A stretch of 64,000 nt of DNA. Origin: Planctomycetaceae bacterium. Lineage in GTDB: Bacteria > Planctomycetota > Planctomycetia > Pirellulales > Pirellulaceae. The stretch is from contig JABHUV010000047.1 in assembly GCA_018658605.1 (NCBI GenBank), positions 22,970 through 86,969 on the forward strand. Direction: 5' to 3'. A program made the translations under genes and the position numbers. The first letter of the stretch is position 1. The number at the start of each line of letters is the position of its first letter. Positions 29,054 through 37,793 of the stretch are shown piece by piece. The notes under the pieces are model-generated. The model worked only from the letters and a program-made list of their open reading frames with translations, was not told the DNA's origin and searched no databases.

Positions 29054-30163
29054 TTAATTAAGAGCGGCTTCTACTAATTTGGAGTCGATGTTATCGACTG
29101 TTTTCACATGTCCCATCGCAGTCGGCAAAATGAAACGCAATTTACCGTGTTCAGTTTTTTTGTCATGTTGCATGGCCTCGATAAGGTCTTGCCGATTTAG
29201 GTTTGCCGGTACGATGGTGGGCAGCCCAAATTTAGTGAGCAACTGGAATTGTCGCTGGGTAATTTCGGCGCCGATCATCTCTAGGCTTTCAGCCAGACGC
29301 GATGCACAGAGCATTCCGATAGAGACTGCTTCGCCATGCAGGAATTGTCCGTACCCAGTACACGATTCGAGCGCGTGGCAAAATGTGTGACCATAATTTA
29401 AGATCGCTCGGCGCCCTGTTGTTTCACGTTCATCTTCACTAACCACTTCGGCTTTAAGCTGACAACAGCGAGCAATAATATCTCGCATTAACTTGGGGTC
29501 CCGAGCTAGTATTAGATCGGCATGTGCTTCAAGCTCGCCCAAAAACTCAACATCTTGGATCACGCCATATTTAACGACTTCGGCTAACCCTGCTCGGTAA
29601 TCGCGTTCGGGCAAGCTTTGCAGGACATTGACATCGATGAGCACTCCTTGGGGCTGCCAAAATGCACCAACCATGTTTTTGGCACCCGGTAAATTAATGC
29701 CAACTTTTCCACCGACGCTGCTATCAACCGTTGCTAAGAGCGTCGTGGGGATTTGAATAAATCGAATGCCTCGGCCAAAGGTAGCGGCTGCGAATCCGGC
29801 AAGGTCGCCAACGACGCCCCCGCCGAGCGCTAAAACTAACGACTTTCGATCAGCTTGCAGTGCCAACATTTGATTCAATATCTCGTCGAGCATGGGGATA
29901 GACTTAGTTGCTTCGCCAGCGGGAACGGTGATAATGTCGATGCGAGTGTCGATAGTTGAAAGTGTTCTCAGGACGGTTTCGCCATATAGTTGGCGAACAT
30001 TGGAATCGGTAATAACGATGGTTTGTGAAATATTGCCGATCGATTCTACCCACTGTCCAATGTCAGCGAGGTTGTCCGAACCAATGCGGATTTCATAGCT
30101 GCGTTCTGCTAGGGCAACAAATACGGTAGTGGATTCAACGGACACAGAAGGAGCCTTTCTCAC
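29054..30163 (-). CDS. aroB: 3-dehydroquinate synthase
   Basis: AroB converts DAHP to 3-dehydroquinate in the shikimate pathway, using NAD and a divalent metal. Seen are the NAD-binding ALGGGVVGDLAGFAAATFGRG, the IPTTLLATVDSSVGGKVGINL segment, KYGVI, and the metal-ligand region LNYGHTFCHALE. The length of 369 residues is normal. The GTG start at 30163 is used; a second GTG at 30145, with AAGG eight bases ahead of it, is a good alternative. It lies 20 bases after a small hypothetical gene and 44 bases before the rhomboid gene. Confidence 0.96.
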   Translation of the reverse strand: MRKAPSVSVESTTVFVALAERSYEIRIGSDNLADIGQWVESIGNISQTIVITDSNVRQLYGETVLRTLSTIDTRIDIITVPAGEATKSIPMLDEILNQMLALQADRKSLVLALGGGVVGDLAGFAAATFGRGIRFIQIPTTLLATVDSSVGGKVGINLPGAKNMVGAFWQPQGVLIDVNVLQSLPERDYRAGLAEVVKYGVIQDVEFLGELEAHADLILARDPKLMRDIIARCCQLKAEVVSEDERETTGRRAILNYGHTFCHALESCTGYGQFLHGEAVSIGMLCASRLAESLEMIGAEITQRQFQLLTKFGLPTIVPANLNRQDLIEAMQHDKKTEHGKLRFILPTAMGHVKTVDNIDSKLVEAALN

Positions 30164-30183
30164 AATTGTAGAGGCAGTTGGTA

Positions 30184-30408
30184 TTAGGAACTTACTCGTT
30201 GTAAGTCTTCTTGCGTCACGGTGATTTGGCGACAGAAACCAGTGAAGGTACGAACATATGCTAAATCACTACACTGCTCGGCGTCGGCGTGAAGTGTAGT
30301 AGCGATGGCTGCCTTTTCTCCCGCTTCTAAGTGATCGTATTCATCGCCCCAAATAGTAGTTTCTTCGAGTACTAGCGCTTCGCGATAAGCGTCAAATTTG
30401 TCGGCCAT
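30184..30408 (-). CDS. Small hypothetical protein (74 aa) upstream of aroB
   Basis: The ATG at 30408 gives MADKFDAYREALVLEETTIWGDEYDHLEA, an acidic soluble protein; an ATG nine bases earlier is less likely. It has two cysteines (AEQCSDLAYVRTFTGFCRQITVT) and no recognised domain. Its codon use and tight 20-base spacing to aroB support a real gene that starts this run. I cannot assign a function. Confidence 0.6.
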   Translation of the reverse strand: MADKFDAYREALVLEETTIWGDEYDHLEAGEKAAIATTLHADAEQCSDLAYVRTFTGFCRQITVTQEDLQRVSS

Positions 30409-30534
30409 GGGCCCCATTGCTCCTCTAAGCTAAGTCCATAAAGCAGTATTGACTGCTAGATGATTGTAAAACGCTAGCAGTAAAGTGTTGCTGGCTATTT
30501 GTTCACCGTAGCAGTATAGGGTCATATTATACAG

Positions 30535-30569
30535 CCCCAATGGATTTCTTACGACTAGCCATTTTGGGG
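30535..30569. repeat. Imperfect inverted repeat in a 388-base gene-free gap
   Basis: CCCCAATGG (30535-30543) pairs with CCA-TT-TTGGGG (30559-30569), a nine-pair stem with a two-base bulge and a 15-base loop. It lacks a T-run on either side, so it is not a convincing terminator. The surrounding gap, 30409-30796, separates the start of the aroB run from the BBP7 gene, and nothing else is visible in it apart from presumable promoters for both. Confidence 0.3.
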
Positions 30570-30796
30570 TTCGGCGACCTTAACGATTGTAGGGATTGTC
30601 GGCATTGAGTTCTCTCTAACAGCAGAGCACTTTTGAAGAGTTCCGGCCGTATCGATTATGCGGGCGCTGTTTTTGATTCCTTGCCAATGTCGCTGATTCC
30701 ACGCTAGCAGTGGTAAGGAATATACCGATTTTTATTCTTACAGCAATAGTATCAACAAATTCGATTTGCCTTACGAATAAATGATGGGTATGAAAA

Positions 30797-32008
30797 ATGA
30801 AGATAGTTAAAAATCTAGCAGCAACACTGTTTTTCTTGGTTGTTTATAGCCTTGGTAGTGACGTTGTGGGACAACAAACGCAGGGTGAGCCGAGTTTATT
30901 TAATCCCTATGAACGATCTTTAGGGTCTGTAAGTACGTTATCATCTCAGGCAGTGGTACCGCCAACCAAACAAGAGTATACCCCTGTCGGAAACACGGAC
31001 CGCTTTCATCGTTCTAATCGCTCCGATCGAATATCGTCGCGGACCACCAACCTAGTTCCATTTCAAAACCTACCCAAGTCACTGAATTTAAATGTGAGGG
31101 GCTTGGTAATGATGCGAGATAATGCTACGAATCACGCTTTAACAAGTAACGCAGCGAGTGAAACCGTATTGAGCACACGGGATGCCGATATGGATACATC
31201 CGGTGGAGTAGAAATTACGCTTGGCAAGACGCTCGAAGATAAGACTCAGCGGATAGAAACGGTTTATTGGGGCTTGTTTACTAGAGGCGATAGTGCGGTG
31301 GCTAGTGACACAGGGAGTGGACTGAATACGTTGCTGAATATTTCTGGTTTAAGTTACAACGGCTTTGGCAATCCGCTGTCAGCAGTTTTTAATAGTTCAG
31401 CAAACCAGACGTTGACACGTAGTTTTGAATATCATAACGTCGAATGGAATTTCACCAGTGATATACTTAGCGAAGATGGCAAGCAGTCGGTGCGGTTACT
31501 GGCAGGTTTTCGGTATTTCAAAGCGGACGATCGGTTCAACTTAAATATTGATGAAGTGGCCTATAGTGTGACAGATGACAATCACTTGTTTGGCGCTCAA
31601 GTTGGGGCATTGTGGACCAAGCGAAAAGGACGCAACTTGACCTATCATATTGGTGTTAAGACAGGTGTTTTTTTTAATGCGATCGATCATCGCACAAAAA
31701 TATTTGGCGCAGCGGGGCACGCGTTTATTGAAGATCCGGCCATTATGAACTGGCGCGACGATTTCAATGAATACTCCAAGAAAACCGACATGTCATTTTT
31801 AGGACAGTTGGAGCTAGGCTTTGATTATCTGTTGACACCAACTTGCCAATTTACCGCAGGCTATCGTGTCATGGGAGTGACTGGGATGGCATTTGCTACG
31901 GATCAGATACCAGCGAGTTTTGCTGAAGCGGCTGAAGGGCAGGCCGTGACTTCCGACGGCAGCTTGATAATGCACGGAGTCTATATCGGGGTGGACTGGA
32001 ATTTCTAA
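30797..32008 (+). CDS. BBP7-type outer-membrane beta-barrel protein
   Basis: A 403-residue protein with a signal peptide (LAATLFFLVVYSLGSDVVGQQ, about 6-26), a polar N-terminal region, and a C-terminal half of alternating amphipathic strands (HNVEWNFTSDILSEDGKQSVRLLAGFRYFKADDRF; LGFDYLLTPTCQFTAGYRVMGVTG), ending in GVYIGVDWNF with terminal phenylalanine, as outer-membrane barrels do. This is the form of the planctomycete putative beta-barrel porin-7 (BBP7, DUF1551) family. It probably resides in the outer membrane; the cargo is unknown. Confidence 0.8.
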   Translation: MKIVKNLAATLFFLVVYSLGSDVVGQQTQGEPSLFNPYERSLGSVSTLSSQAVVPPTKQEYTPVGNTDRFHRSNRSDRISSRTTNLVPFQNLPKSLNLNVRGLVMMRDNATNHALTSNAASETVLSTRDADMDTSGGVEITLGKTLEDKTQRIETVYWGLFTRGDSAVASDTGSGLNTLLNISGLSYNGFGNPLSAVFNSSANQTLTRSFEYHNVEWNFTSDILSEDGKQSVRLLAGFRYFKADDRFNLNIDEVAYSVTDDNHLFGAQVGALWTKRKGRNLTYHIGVKTGVFFNAIDHRTKIFGAAGHAFIEDPAIMNWRDDFNEYSKKTDMSFLGQLELGFDYLLTPTCQFTAGYRVMGVTGMAFATDQIPASFAEAAEGQAVTSDGSLIMHGVYIGVDWNF

Positions 32009-32068
32009 ACGTGAATTGGTATGTGGGTGCCTTGATCTGTTGCTTTTGGGTACTGTACAAACAGACGT

Positions 32069-32998
32069 TTACCCAGTTTCGGGCATGAATGTTGGCATGT
32101 TGACGCCGGCGAAAGGCTTGTAGTCTCCGAGGACTTGGCAAAAGTGCATTTCGCAATTGCGTGCACCCCAAGCATATGCTGTGCGGACGATCTTTTCCGC
32201 TTCGACGGGTACTAAAAATACGGGTGTTTGCCCTCGTTGGCGGTCAAGCTCGCTCGCTAACAAAGCTATTGCTGTTTCTTCGTCAAGTGAAACTCCAGGG
32301 CCGATTAGGTTAGTTGCCAAGTGTGAACAGGAGCCGAGAAATCCTAGCAGTTTGTTGGAATCAGGACAATCGTATACCGATAAATGCCAGTTGCCATCGT
32401 CGTTGCGAATCAGATATTCATAATCTTGTGCTCGCGAAATCCCGGCGACTTGCATTTCAAGGTCCACCAAAGCGGGTATATCTGCCATTGTCGCTGACCG
32501 CACGTTGGTGACAGCAGCACCAGCAAAATTTAATCCATCAGCCGGAATTTCCAAAATCATATCTTGATAGGCATGCCGCGGTACAAATCCCGCTTTACTA
32601 TAAAGCGAAAACGAGTCGACATTCAAAGCGCTCTGCGTCAAGCGAACAGGTTTGTTCTGTAAATTAGATAGATCGACAATCCAATCCAATAGTGCCCGGC
32701 CAGCCCCAGCCCCAAAATGATTGGGGTGTACGGTCATGATCCCCAATGAAACGTGGTGGTCGCGAGGATGATAAAAGCAGGATCCGATAATGACATCGGT
32801 TTCGTCATCGACGGCAACAATACCGCACTGTGGATCGAGGGCTTCGTAAGTGTCAAAGAAGATATTACAAACGGCTGGACCGCCGGTAAAAATCGCCGGC
32901 ATCCCGTGAACTTGGTACCAATGGTTGATGGAAATATAAATCAACTCAGCCACTTCATGTCGATCATCACCGGTCATGGTACGAATAGTGAAAGTCAT
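32069..32998 (-). CDS. Double-domain GNAT acetyltransferase
   Basis: Two acetyltransferase-like halves. The first (about 1-150) has the acetyl-CoA loop HPNHFGAGAGRALLDW and the SLYSKAGFVPR segment of GNAT enzymes. The second (about 160-309) resembles the C-terminal GNAT-like domain seen in two-domain family members (VRSATMADIPALVDLEMQVAG, later FCQVLGDYKPFAGVNMPTFMPETG) and lacks a clear acetyl-CoA loop. The acceptor is unknown. It stands alone and is convergent with the BBP7 gene. Confidence 0.87.
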   Translation of the reverse strand: MTFTIRTMTGDDRHEVAELIYISINHWYQVHGMPAIFTGGPAVCNIFFDTYEALDPQCGIVAVDDETDVIIGSCFYHPRDHHVSLGIMTVHPNHFGAGAGRALLDWIVDLSNLQNKPVRLTQSALNVDSFSLYSKAGFVPRHAYQDMILEIPADGLNFAGAAVTNVRSATMADIPALVDLEMQVAGISRAQDYEYLIRNDDGNWHLSVYDCPDSNKLLGFLGSCSHLATNLIGPGVSLDEETAIALLASELDRQRGQTPVFLVPVEAEKIVRTAYAWGARNCEMHFCQVLGDYKPFAGVNMPTFMPETG

Positions 32999-33045
32999 TA
33001 TTTATATACCGCTGATATCGTAAGGGCAGGTTACACGAAATAGTA

Positions 33046-34215
33046 TTATGACTCGCCGTTGGATCGGATCATTTGGATGAGTCCATTGAGATGGCCAACA
33101 ACCGTTTCTTCGTTTACGGAATTCCAGCGGCTCGCCTTGTGTTGTAGTATTGCTACTTTTAAATTATCTAGCGGCTCTTGTAGATCATCAGGCAGGTCCG
33201 CTAAATCCTTAAATGGTTGTATCGTTACAGCGGATTCTTCATCAGTAACCACTCGCGGTGCGCCATCAAGACTGTCGCTAGGAGCATTGGCAGCAGGCAT
33301 TGCACCAGAGGATCGTTGATAAGAGGCATCGCCAAAATCGGGACCTTCGAAGCCTTGAGTACTAGAAGCTTGGTCATAGGACCCGCGAATGGTGCTGTCG
33401 CCAGGAGCGTAGGTTGAGGACTTTTGTTCGGAACCCGGTTGAAACGGAGCAACGGTATCTTCGTCTAATTCAGCGTAAATGATGTCACTTTCTCGAGGCT
33501 TGTCACTAGCAGCAGCCCCAGTCGCTTCCCAGCGGTTTTCGCACATACTGGAAACAGACCATTTTTCTTGGACAGCGCCCTCGAGCCACATTTCTGCATC
33601 GGACCAGTCCATCGCGATCTGGAAGTGAGTCCAAGATAGGTTCGCGTAGTCATTTTGAACGGCGCCAAATTGTTGATAAACCCGACGCAATCTTCCGACA
33701 CGTTGCCCAGTGACAGAGTGTTCCACAAGTGTTGCCCAGGCTTCGTCGGAATATTTATTGACGGGAGCATCAGCGGCAACGAGCGTTTCACGCCAAGCTA
33801 AAATGATTTTGCCTTTTTCCCAGTTGGTTTGGCTGACAAGGGCTTGCCACGCTCCGACAAAGGGTGCAGATGTCGTCCGCATTAATTCGGCATCGAAGAG
33901 ATCATCTGCATCGTTTGAATCACCCATTTCATTTTCCACACTTGCACCATTTTCCGTAGCTGAGATGACTGCAACATCGTCGATAGCCTCGACAGCTTCG
34001 ATTTGTTCTGCAGCTTCATCAGTTGCGTTTGTAACATCTTCATCGGCAGATTCAACAGCGTTAAAACTGTCGTTAGATTTGTCGTTGGTACTTTCAGAAT
34101 CATTAGGTTCACGAGGGTCATCATTCTCGTCATCCTGTCCAAACAATGCGCCTTGTATCATCCGATATAGATCCTGTTTTATAGTTTTGGTCGGTTGTTT
34201 CTTGGGAAAAATCAT
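33046..34215 (-). CDS. Hypothetical protein with acidic N-terminal region (389 aa)
   Basis: A soluble protein with no signal peptide. After a basic start (MIFPKKQPTKTIKQDLYRMIQGALFG), residues about 27-105 are a strongly acidic, low-complexity stretch (Asp, Glu, Asn, Ser). Residues about 110-220 are Trp-rich and probably helical (FVGAWQALVSQTNWEKGKIIL; WTHFQIAMDWSDAEMW). The rest is a disordered-looking linker with a conserved-looking C-terminal helix pair (FKDLADLPDDLQEPLDNLKVAILQHKA). I recognise no family. It sits between the acetyltransferase and the anti-sigma gene, same strand. Confidence 0.65.
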   Translation of the reverse strand: MIFPKKQPTKTIKQDLYRMIQGALFGQDDENDDPREPNDSESTNDKSNDSFNAVESADEDVTNATDEAAEQIEAVEAIDDVAVISATENGASVENEMGDSNDADDLFDAELMRTTSAPFVGAWQALVSQTNWEKGKIILAWRETLVAADAPVNKYSDEAWATLVEHSVTGQRVGRLRRVYQQFGAVQNDYANLSWTHFQIAMDWSDAEMWLEGAVQEKWSVSSMCENRWEATGAAASDKPRESDIIYAELDEDTVAPFQPGSEQKSSTYAPGDSTIRGSYDQASSTQGFEGPDFGDASYQRSSGAMPAANAPSDSLDGAPRVVTDEESAVTIQPFKDLADLPDDLQEPLDNLKVAILQHKASRWNSVNEETVVGHLNGLIQMIRSNGES

Positions 34216-34442
34216 AGGTTGTCACCAAATTCAGAAAGCTCAGCCGAAAAGCCACCACGATTTAGAACAGTCAGATTAGCAGTTGTTGCCAAAAGTAAAA
34301 GCAACGCACCGGAGTCATCACGGAATAGCTATTTTTATCGCCTTAAGTCCTAGTCAACGTCCGCGGCTCCCGTGGGGATAACTTGTTGATAGCGTCAAAA
34401 AAACAGAGTTTTACTATGCAACCATAAAGAGACCGTTGTTGC

Positions 34443-35618
34443 TTAAGGTGTCACGATGACTTGGATGGAGAAGATAGTATCGGACAATACAGTAGTTGCG
34501 CCTTGATCATTGACTTCGACACTCGGCGCCTCTTTGTTTTTAGCCATGCGGCCATTTTCGAGTGCACCCCGCTGCAAGTGATTCATTGAGAGGGCGAACG
34601 CGGGATTTTTTTGCAGTGCGTCTACGAGCACCACTAGTTGGTTAGCGTTTGATCGGAACATAACGATTTGATTAACGGTAGATTTTTGCACATTGTTTTC
34701 CATTGATTTACCTAGTGCCACACGGCGTCGCTGCTCTTCAGCGGCATTTTTTTCAACATCAGCAAGTTCCACTGCTTTCTTCCGTTCTATGTTTTGAGCG
34801 AGGTTTTGATGGGCGGTAAGTAACCCGAGTAGTTTCGGCAGGTCTTTTTCTTTTACTTTAATGTGGTAAGTAACGTCGGCGACGGCGGTTTTTTTGTCCA
34901 CTTGTCTATGGTCTAGCGGTTGGTCTGTGGAATTAGCGATGTCGCCTTCACCGGGAAAGGAACGCGCTAGAATTTGGGCTGGTACAAAAGAACGGTCATT
35001 GGCAGCAGATGGCCTCATGGCTAGACGAGTGGCATTGTCATGAGATTCTTGGTTTCTCGGCAATTCCGATTCGCCGGCTAAATCGACGCCTCCACCCATG
35101 GCCCCCATTGGCGGACCATTGCCACTAACGGATTCAGGCTCAAGGGCGTCATTTTCTGCGCGCTGAAAATTCTCTAGGGGCGGGGTCGCATCAACCAGGT
35201 CCGTTTGAACCAGCGTCATCGATGACTCATTAGGCATAAACTGTAGCGTTAGGACTGCTAGCACGCACGCCGTTAAGGCAAGTAAGGCGGGAATTTGTAG
35301 TCGTTGTTTCCAGCTCTTGTCCATGACGGGCATTTTTACATCGCAATAAGGTGCTTGACCATGGACACTTAGATTACGATCGCGGACTTTGGTGATGACG
35401 GTGTCAATCATCTCTTGTTCATTGAAGTGGAACGCAACAGAAAGGGATTGTATTTCCTTGCTAAGGACGTTGAGTTCTTGTAGTGACTCGCGCAACGGGG
35501 GACTGTTCTCGATCGCCTGTTCGACGACAACGTGCTCGCTCGCAGTGAGCTCACCATCAAGATAAGCACTCAGCAATTCGCCATCAATTTCATGATTTGG
35601 GTTGATGTGGTCGGTCAT
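34443..35618 (-). CDS. Membrane-bound anti-sigma factor
   Basis: The cytoplasmic N-terminus (HEIDGELLSAYLDGELTASEHVVVEQAIENSPPLRESLQEL) is the anti-sigma helical domain without the zinc-binding HxxxCxxC motif. One membrane helix follows (IPALLALTACVLAVLTLQF, about residues 110-130), and about 260 periplasmic residues complete the 391-residue protein. That part contains a long helical stretch rich in Lys/Glu (ERKKAVELADVEKNAAEEQRRR), probably coiled coil. It overlaps the upstream sigma gene by 4 bases and should hold that sigma at the membrane until a signal, possibly by proteolysis as in RseA, releases it; this mechanism is inferred. Confidence 0.85.
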   Translation of the reverse strand: MTDHINPNHEIDGELLSAYLDGELTASEHVVVEQAIENSPPLRESLQELNVLSKEIQSLSVAFHFNEQEMIDTVITKVRDRNLSVHGQAPYCDVKMPVMDKSWKQRLQIPALLALTACVLAVLTLQFMPNESSMTLVQTDLVDATPPLENFQRAENDALEPESVSGNGPPMGAMGGGVDLAGESELPRNQESHDNATRLAMRPSAANDRSFVPAQILARSFPGEGDIANSTDQPLDHRQVDKKTAVADVTYHIKVKEKDLPKLLGLLTAHQNLAQNIERKKAVELADVEKNAAEEQRRRVALGKSMENNVQKSTVNQIVMFRSNANQLVVLVDALQKNPAFALSMNHLQRGALENGRMAKNKEAPSVEVNDQGATTVLSDTIFSIQVIVTP

Positions 35619-36187
35619 GATAGGGAAGGGTGCTCGTTCAGGAGCGGCAATAGTTTTTCTTTTAGTTGTAATCGAGCTCGATGCAGTCGGCTGCGGACTG
35701 TTCCAGGGCTGATCGATAAAATTTCGGCGATGGTATCGTAGTTACAACCTTCAATTTCGCGGAGGATAATGATGCTTCGATATTGTTCGGACAAAGTGCC
35801 AATCGCAGCGTGTAGTACAGTGGCACGTTCTTCTCGCTCTAGTGCTTCACCGACTGCTTCGTTATGATCGATAACTTCTTGTCCGGTCATTTCTTGTTGT
35901 TGGTCCATGGAAACAACGGGCTTTGTTGCTCGTCGATAACTCAGCGCCATGTTGACGGCGATGCGATAAAGCCAAGTATAAAAGGCGCTATGCCCACGAT
36001 AGGTATCAAGTTTTAAATACGCTTGAAACAGAGCATTTTGCATAACGTCTTCCGCAGATTCGCGACATCGCAGAATATGCATCAGAGTATTAAAGAGTCG
36101 ACCGGTGTACGGCGTTATGAGCAATTCGAACGCTTGGCTCGAACCCTCCGCCGCTTGCCGAATTAATTCTTTATTATCGTCGGACAA
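35615..36187 (-). CDS. ECF RNA polymerase sigma factor (RpoE-like)
   Basis: A 190-residue group IV sigma factor. Region 2 covers about residues 20-90 (LITPYTGRLFNTLMHILRCRESAEDVMQNALFQAYLKLDTYRG, YTWLYRIAVNMALSYRR) and region 4 about 120-180 (LSEQYRSIIILREIEGCNYDTIAEILSISPGTVRSRLHRARLQLKE), whose helix-turn-helix reads the -35 element. There is no region 1 or 3. It is followed by its anti-sigma gene with a 4-base overlap and preceded by a promoter that matches RpoE-type sites, so autoregulation is likely. Confidence 0.95.
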   Translation of the reverse strand: MSDDNKELIRQAAEGSSQAFELLITPYTGRLFNTLMHILRCRESAEDVMQNALFQAYLKLDTYRGHSAFYTWLYRIAVNMALSYRRATKPVVSMDQQQEMTGQEVIDHNEAVGEALEREERATVLHAAIGTLSEQYRSIIILREIEGCNYDTIAEILSISPGTVRSRLHRARLQLKEKLLPLLNEHPSLS

Positions 36188-36202
36188 AATACTACCAATA
36201 CC

Positions 36203-36231
36203 TTTGACACCAGCGGGACTCGAAAAGTTCC
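36203..36231 (-). promoter_or_regulatory. RpoE-type promoter of the sigma/anti-sigma operon
   Basis: On the minus strand GGAACTT (36231-36225) and TCAAA (36207-36203) are 17 bases apart, matching the RpoE-type -35 GGAACTT and a -10 of TCAAA/TCTGA form with spacing about one base longer than typical. The -10 lies 16 bases before the sigma start codon at 36187, leaving only a short leader. That places a self-recognised promoter directly in front of the sigma gene. Confidence 0.55.
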
Positions 36232-36432
36232 AGAATTATCTTAAATGCGGCTGTGGAATTCAAACCAGCAGTTATTATCTTTGTATTACGGCAGAAATAA
36301 GTCAATTTATATGCTGGAAGATTACAATGGTGGAGTGAACTTGACAACCACAAACCCACCGAAAAACGAGCTGTAGGAGTAGCCAGCGTGACTACCGGCC
36401 CACGTAAAAATTAGCGATGATGGATTATACAA

Positions 36433-37773
36433 TTAGGTTTCATCGTTTGGTGGCAACGGGTATGCTAGTTCGCGTTTCCCACGCGATGTATGCCACCACA
36501 GCAGTGCTGCAATCAACAGCGCAATAATGCTGCCGATTTGTGAGATGGTTAGTCCGGTATTGAGTTGCTCGAATTCATCGGTCCGCACTAACTCCAGCAG
36601 GAACCGAGCGGAACCGTAGAGGGTGAGAAACAGCGCAACGACTTGACCGTCGCGCTTTCTAATTCGATAAAATCCGAGGAGGATTACACAAATGATTCCT
36701 CCGGTAATGCTACTTAATAATTGTGCAGGATAAATATTTAGTGATCGTGGTGGCATATCGCCAACGGTAATTGTGCCAATAAGCTCTCGCGTTTTAGCAT
36801 TGCGGAGCCAAAACATGTCTTCACTGAATAGGCCACGATGAATGTACTCAATCCAGGCCCCATCAATGTGCTTCTGATTAATAAGCAAGGCTTGGCCTGG
36901 TGTAACTCCAGCGTTTGCTGCCACACCTTCCGGTTTGACATTGGTTACTGCCAAAGCCCATTGTCCTTTGAGTCGCGGTGCAACATCGGCGGTTAGGCCT
37001 AACTTGTCTAGCAGTGGAATATCAAACATTAAGCCGTCGTCTACATGACGCATATAAGGCGGGCTGCCTGCAGGAAAGGTAACACCTAGTGGACTGGCAT
37101 CACAAAGCCCACCATAGCAACAACCGTTCATGAAGCAGCCAATGCGTCCAAAAAACATACCGACCATTAGTGCGGGTACAATCATATCGAGCGTCGCTAA
37201 TTTTGGTAGTTTTCGTAGCGAAATATAAAACAAGCAACCGAGCATCGAACCGATCAGGGCACCGTATACGACGAGCCCCCCTTCGGTGAATTTTACTATT
37301 CGAGGTAACGTCACATTCCAAGCAACGTTGCCTTGCAAGTCGAAGGTAGCAAAATCACTCCATTTTTGGATGACGTACCAGGCGCGACCTCCTAAAAGCC
37401 CTGGAATAAACAGATAGAGCATCAGTGACATCGCAAAATCTTCGGGAAGTCGTTGCCGCCGTGCTAGCATGGTCAGTAAGCCTAGACCACTAAGGACACC
37501 CAGTAAAACCATGACGCCATAACCGCGAACTTGCAGGCCCGTCGCAACGCCCTCGGTATCAGTAGGTTCGACAAAGGGCAATACAAAAGCGATTAATGCG
37601 GCGACGGCGACGATTGGGATGAAGGGGTGAGCTGCGTCAGGATTCTTCGTTGTTGTGTAATAGCGTGTTAACCAAACGCCGCCGTAGATTCCCCATAAAA
37701 TTAGAATCCACCCCCAGCCAAAAACCGGCAGCCCACCCAGTTCGTGCGGTATTGTAATTAGAGTTTGCTGCAT
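36433..37773 (-). CDS. lgt: Prolipoprotein diacylglyceryl transferase with inserted PDZ-like domain
   Basis: Lgt transfers diacylglycerol from phosphatidylglycerol to the lipobox cysteine of prolipoproteins. Seen are the multi-helix membrane layout, LPRIVKFTEGGLVVYGALIG, and the signature GRIGCFMNGCCYGG, with Cys where E. coli Lgt has Asn and Glu; this Cys-rich variant occurs in other phyla. After GLCDASPLGVTFP comes an insert of about 105 residues (about 235-340) absent from E. coli Lgt, with a PDZ-like stretch (VTNVKPEGVAANAGVTPGQALL, about 271-293). The normal C-terminus (IYPAQLLSSITGG, YGSARFLLELVR) follows. The length of 446 residues against about 290 usual reflects this. It is the last gene after folK and panC. 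Confidence 0.9.
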   Translation of the reverse strand: MQQTLITIPHELGGLPVFGWGWILILWGIYGGVWLTRYYTTTKNPDAAHPFIPIVAVAALIAFVLPFVEPTDTEGVATGLQVRGYGVMVLLGVLSGLGLLTMLARRQRLPEDFAMSLMLYLFIPGLLGGRAWYVIQKWSDFATFDLQGNVAWNVTLPRIVKFTEGGLVVYGALIGSMLGCLFYISLRKLPKLATLDMIVPALMVGMFFGRIGCFMNGCCYGGLCDASPLGVTFPAGSPPYMRHVDDGLMFDIPLLDKLGLTADVAPRLKGQWALAVTNVKPEGVAANAGVTPGQALLINQKHIDGAWIEYIHRGLFSEDMFWLRNAKTRELIGTITVGDMPPRSLNIYPAQLLSSITGGIICVILLGFYRIRKRDGQVVALFLTLYGSARFLLELVRTDEFEQLNTGLTISQIGSIIALLIAALLWWHTSRGKRELAYPLPPNDET

Positions 37774-37793
37774 TGGTCAATTATACAAGTAGA

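Noticed and set aside
30438..30520. CTAGCAGT/ACTGCTAG-like words upstream of the aroB run, considered as tRNA arms or an operator
   Set aside because: No cloverleaf can be drawn, and the arms do not align into a convincing dyad.
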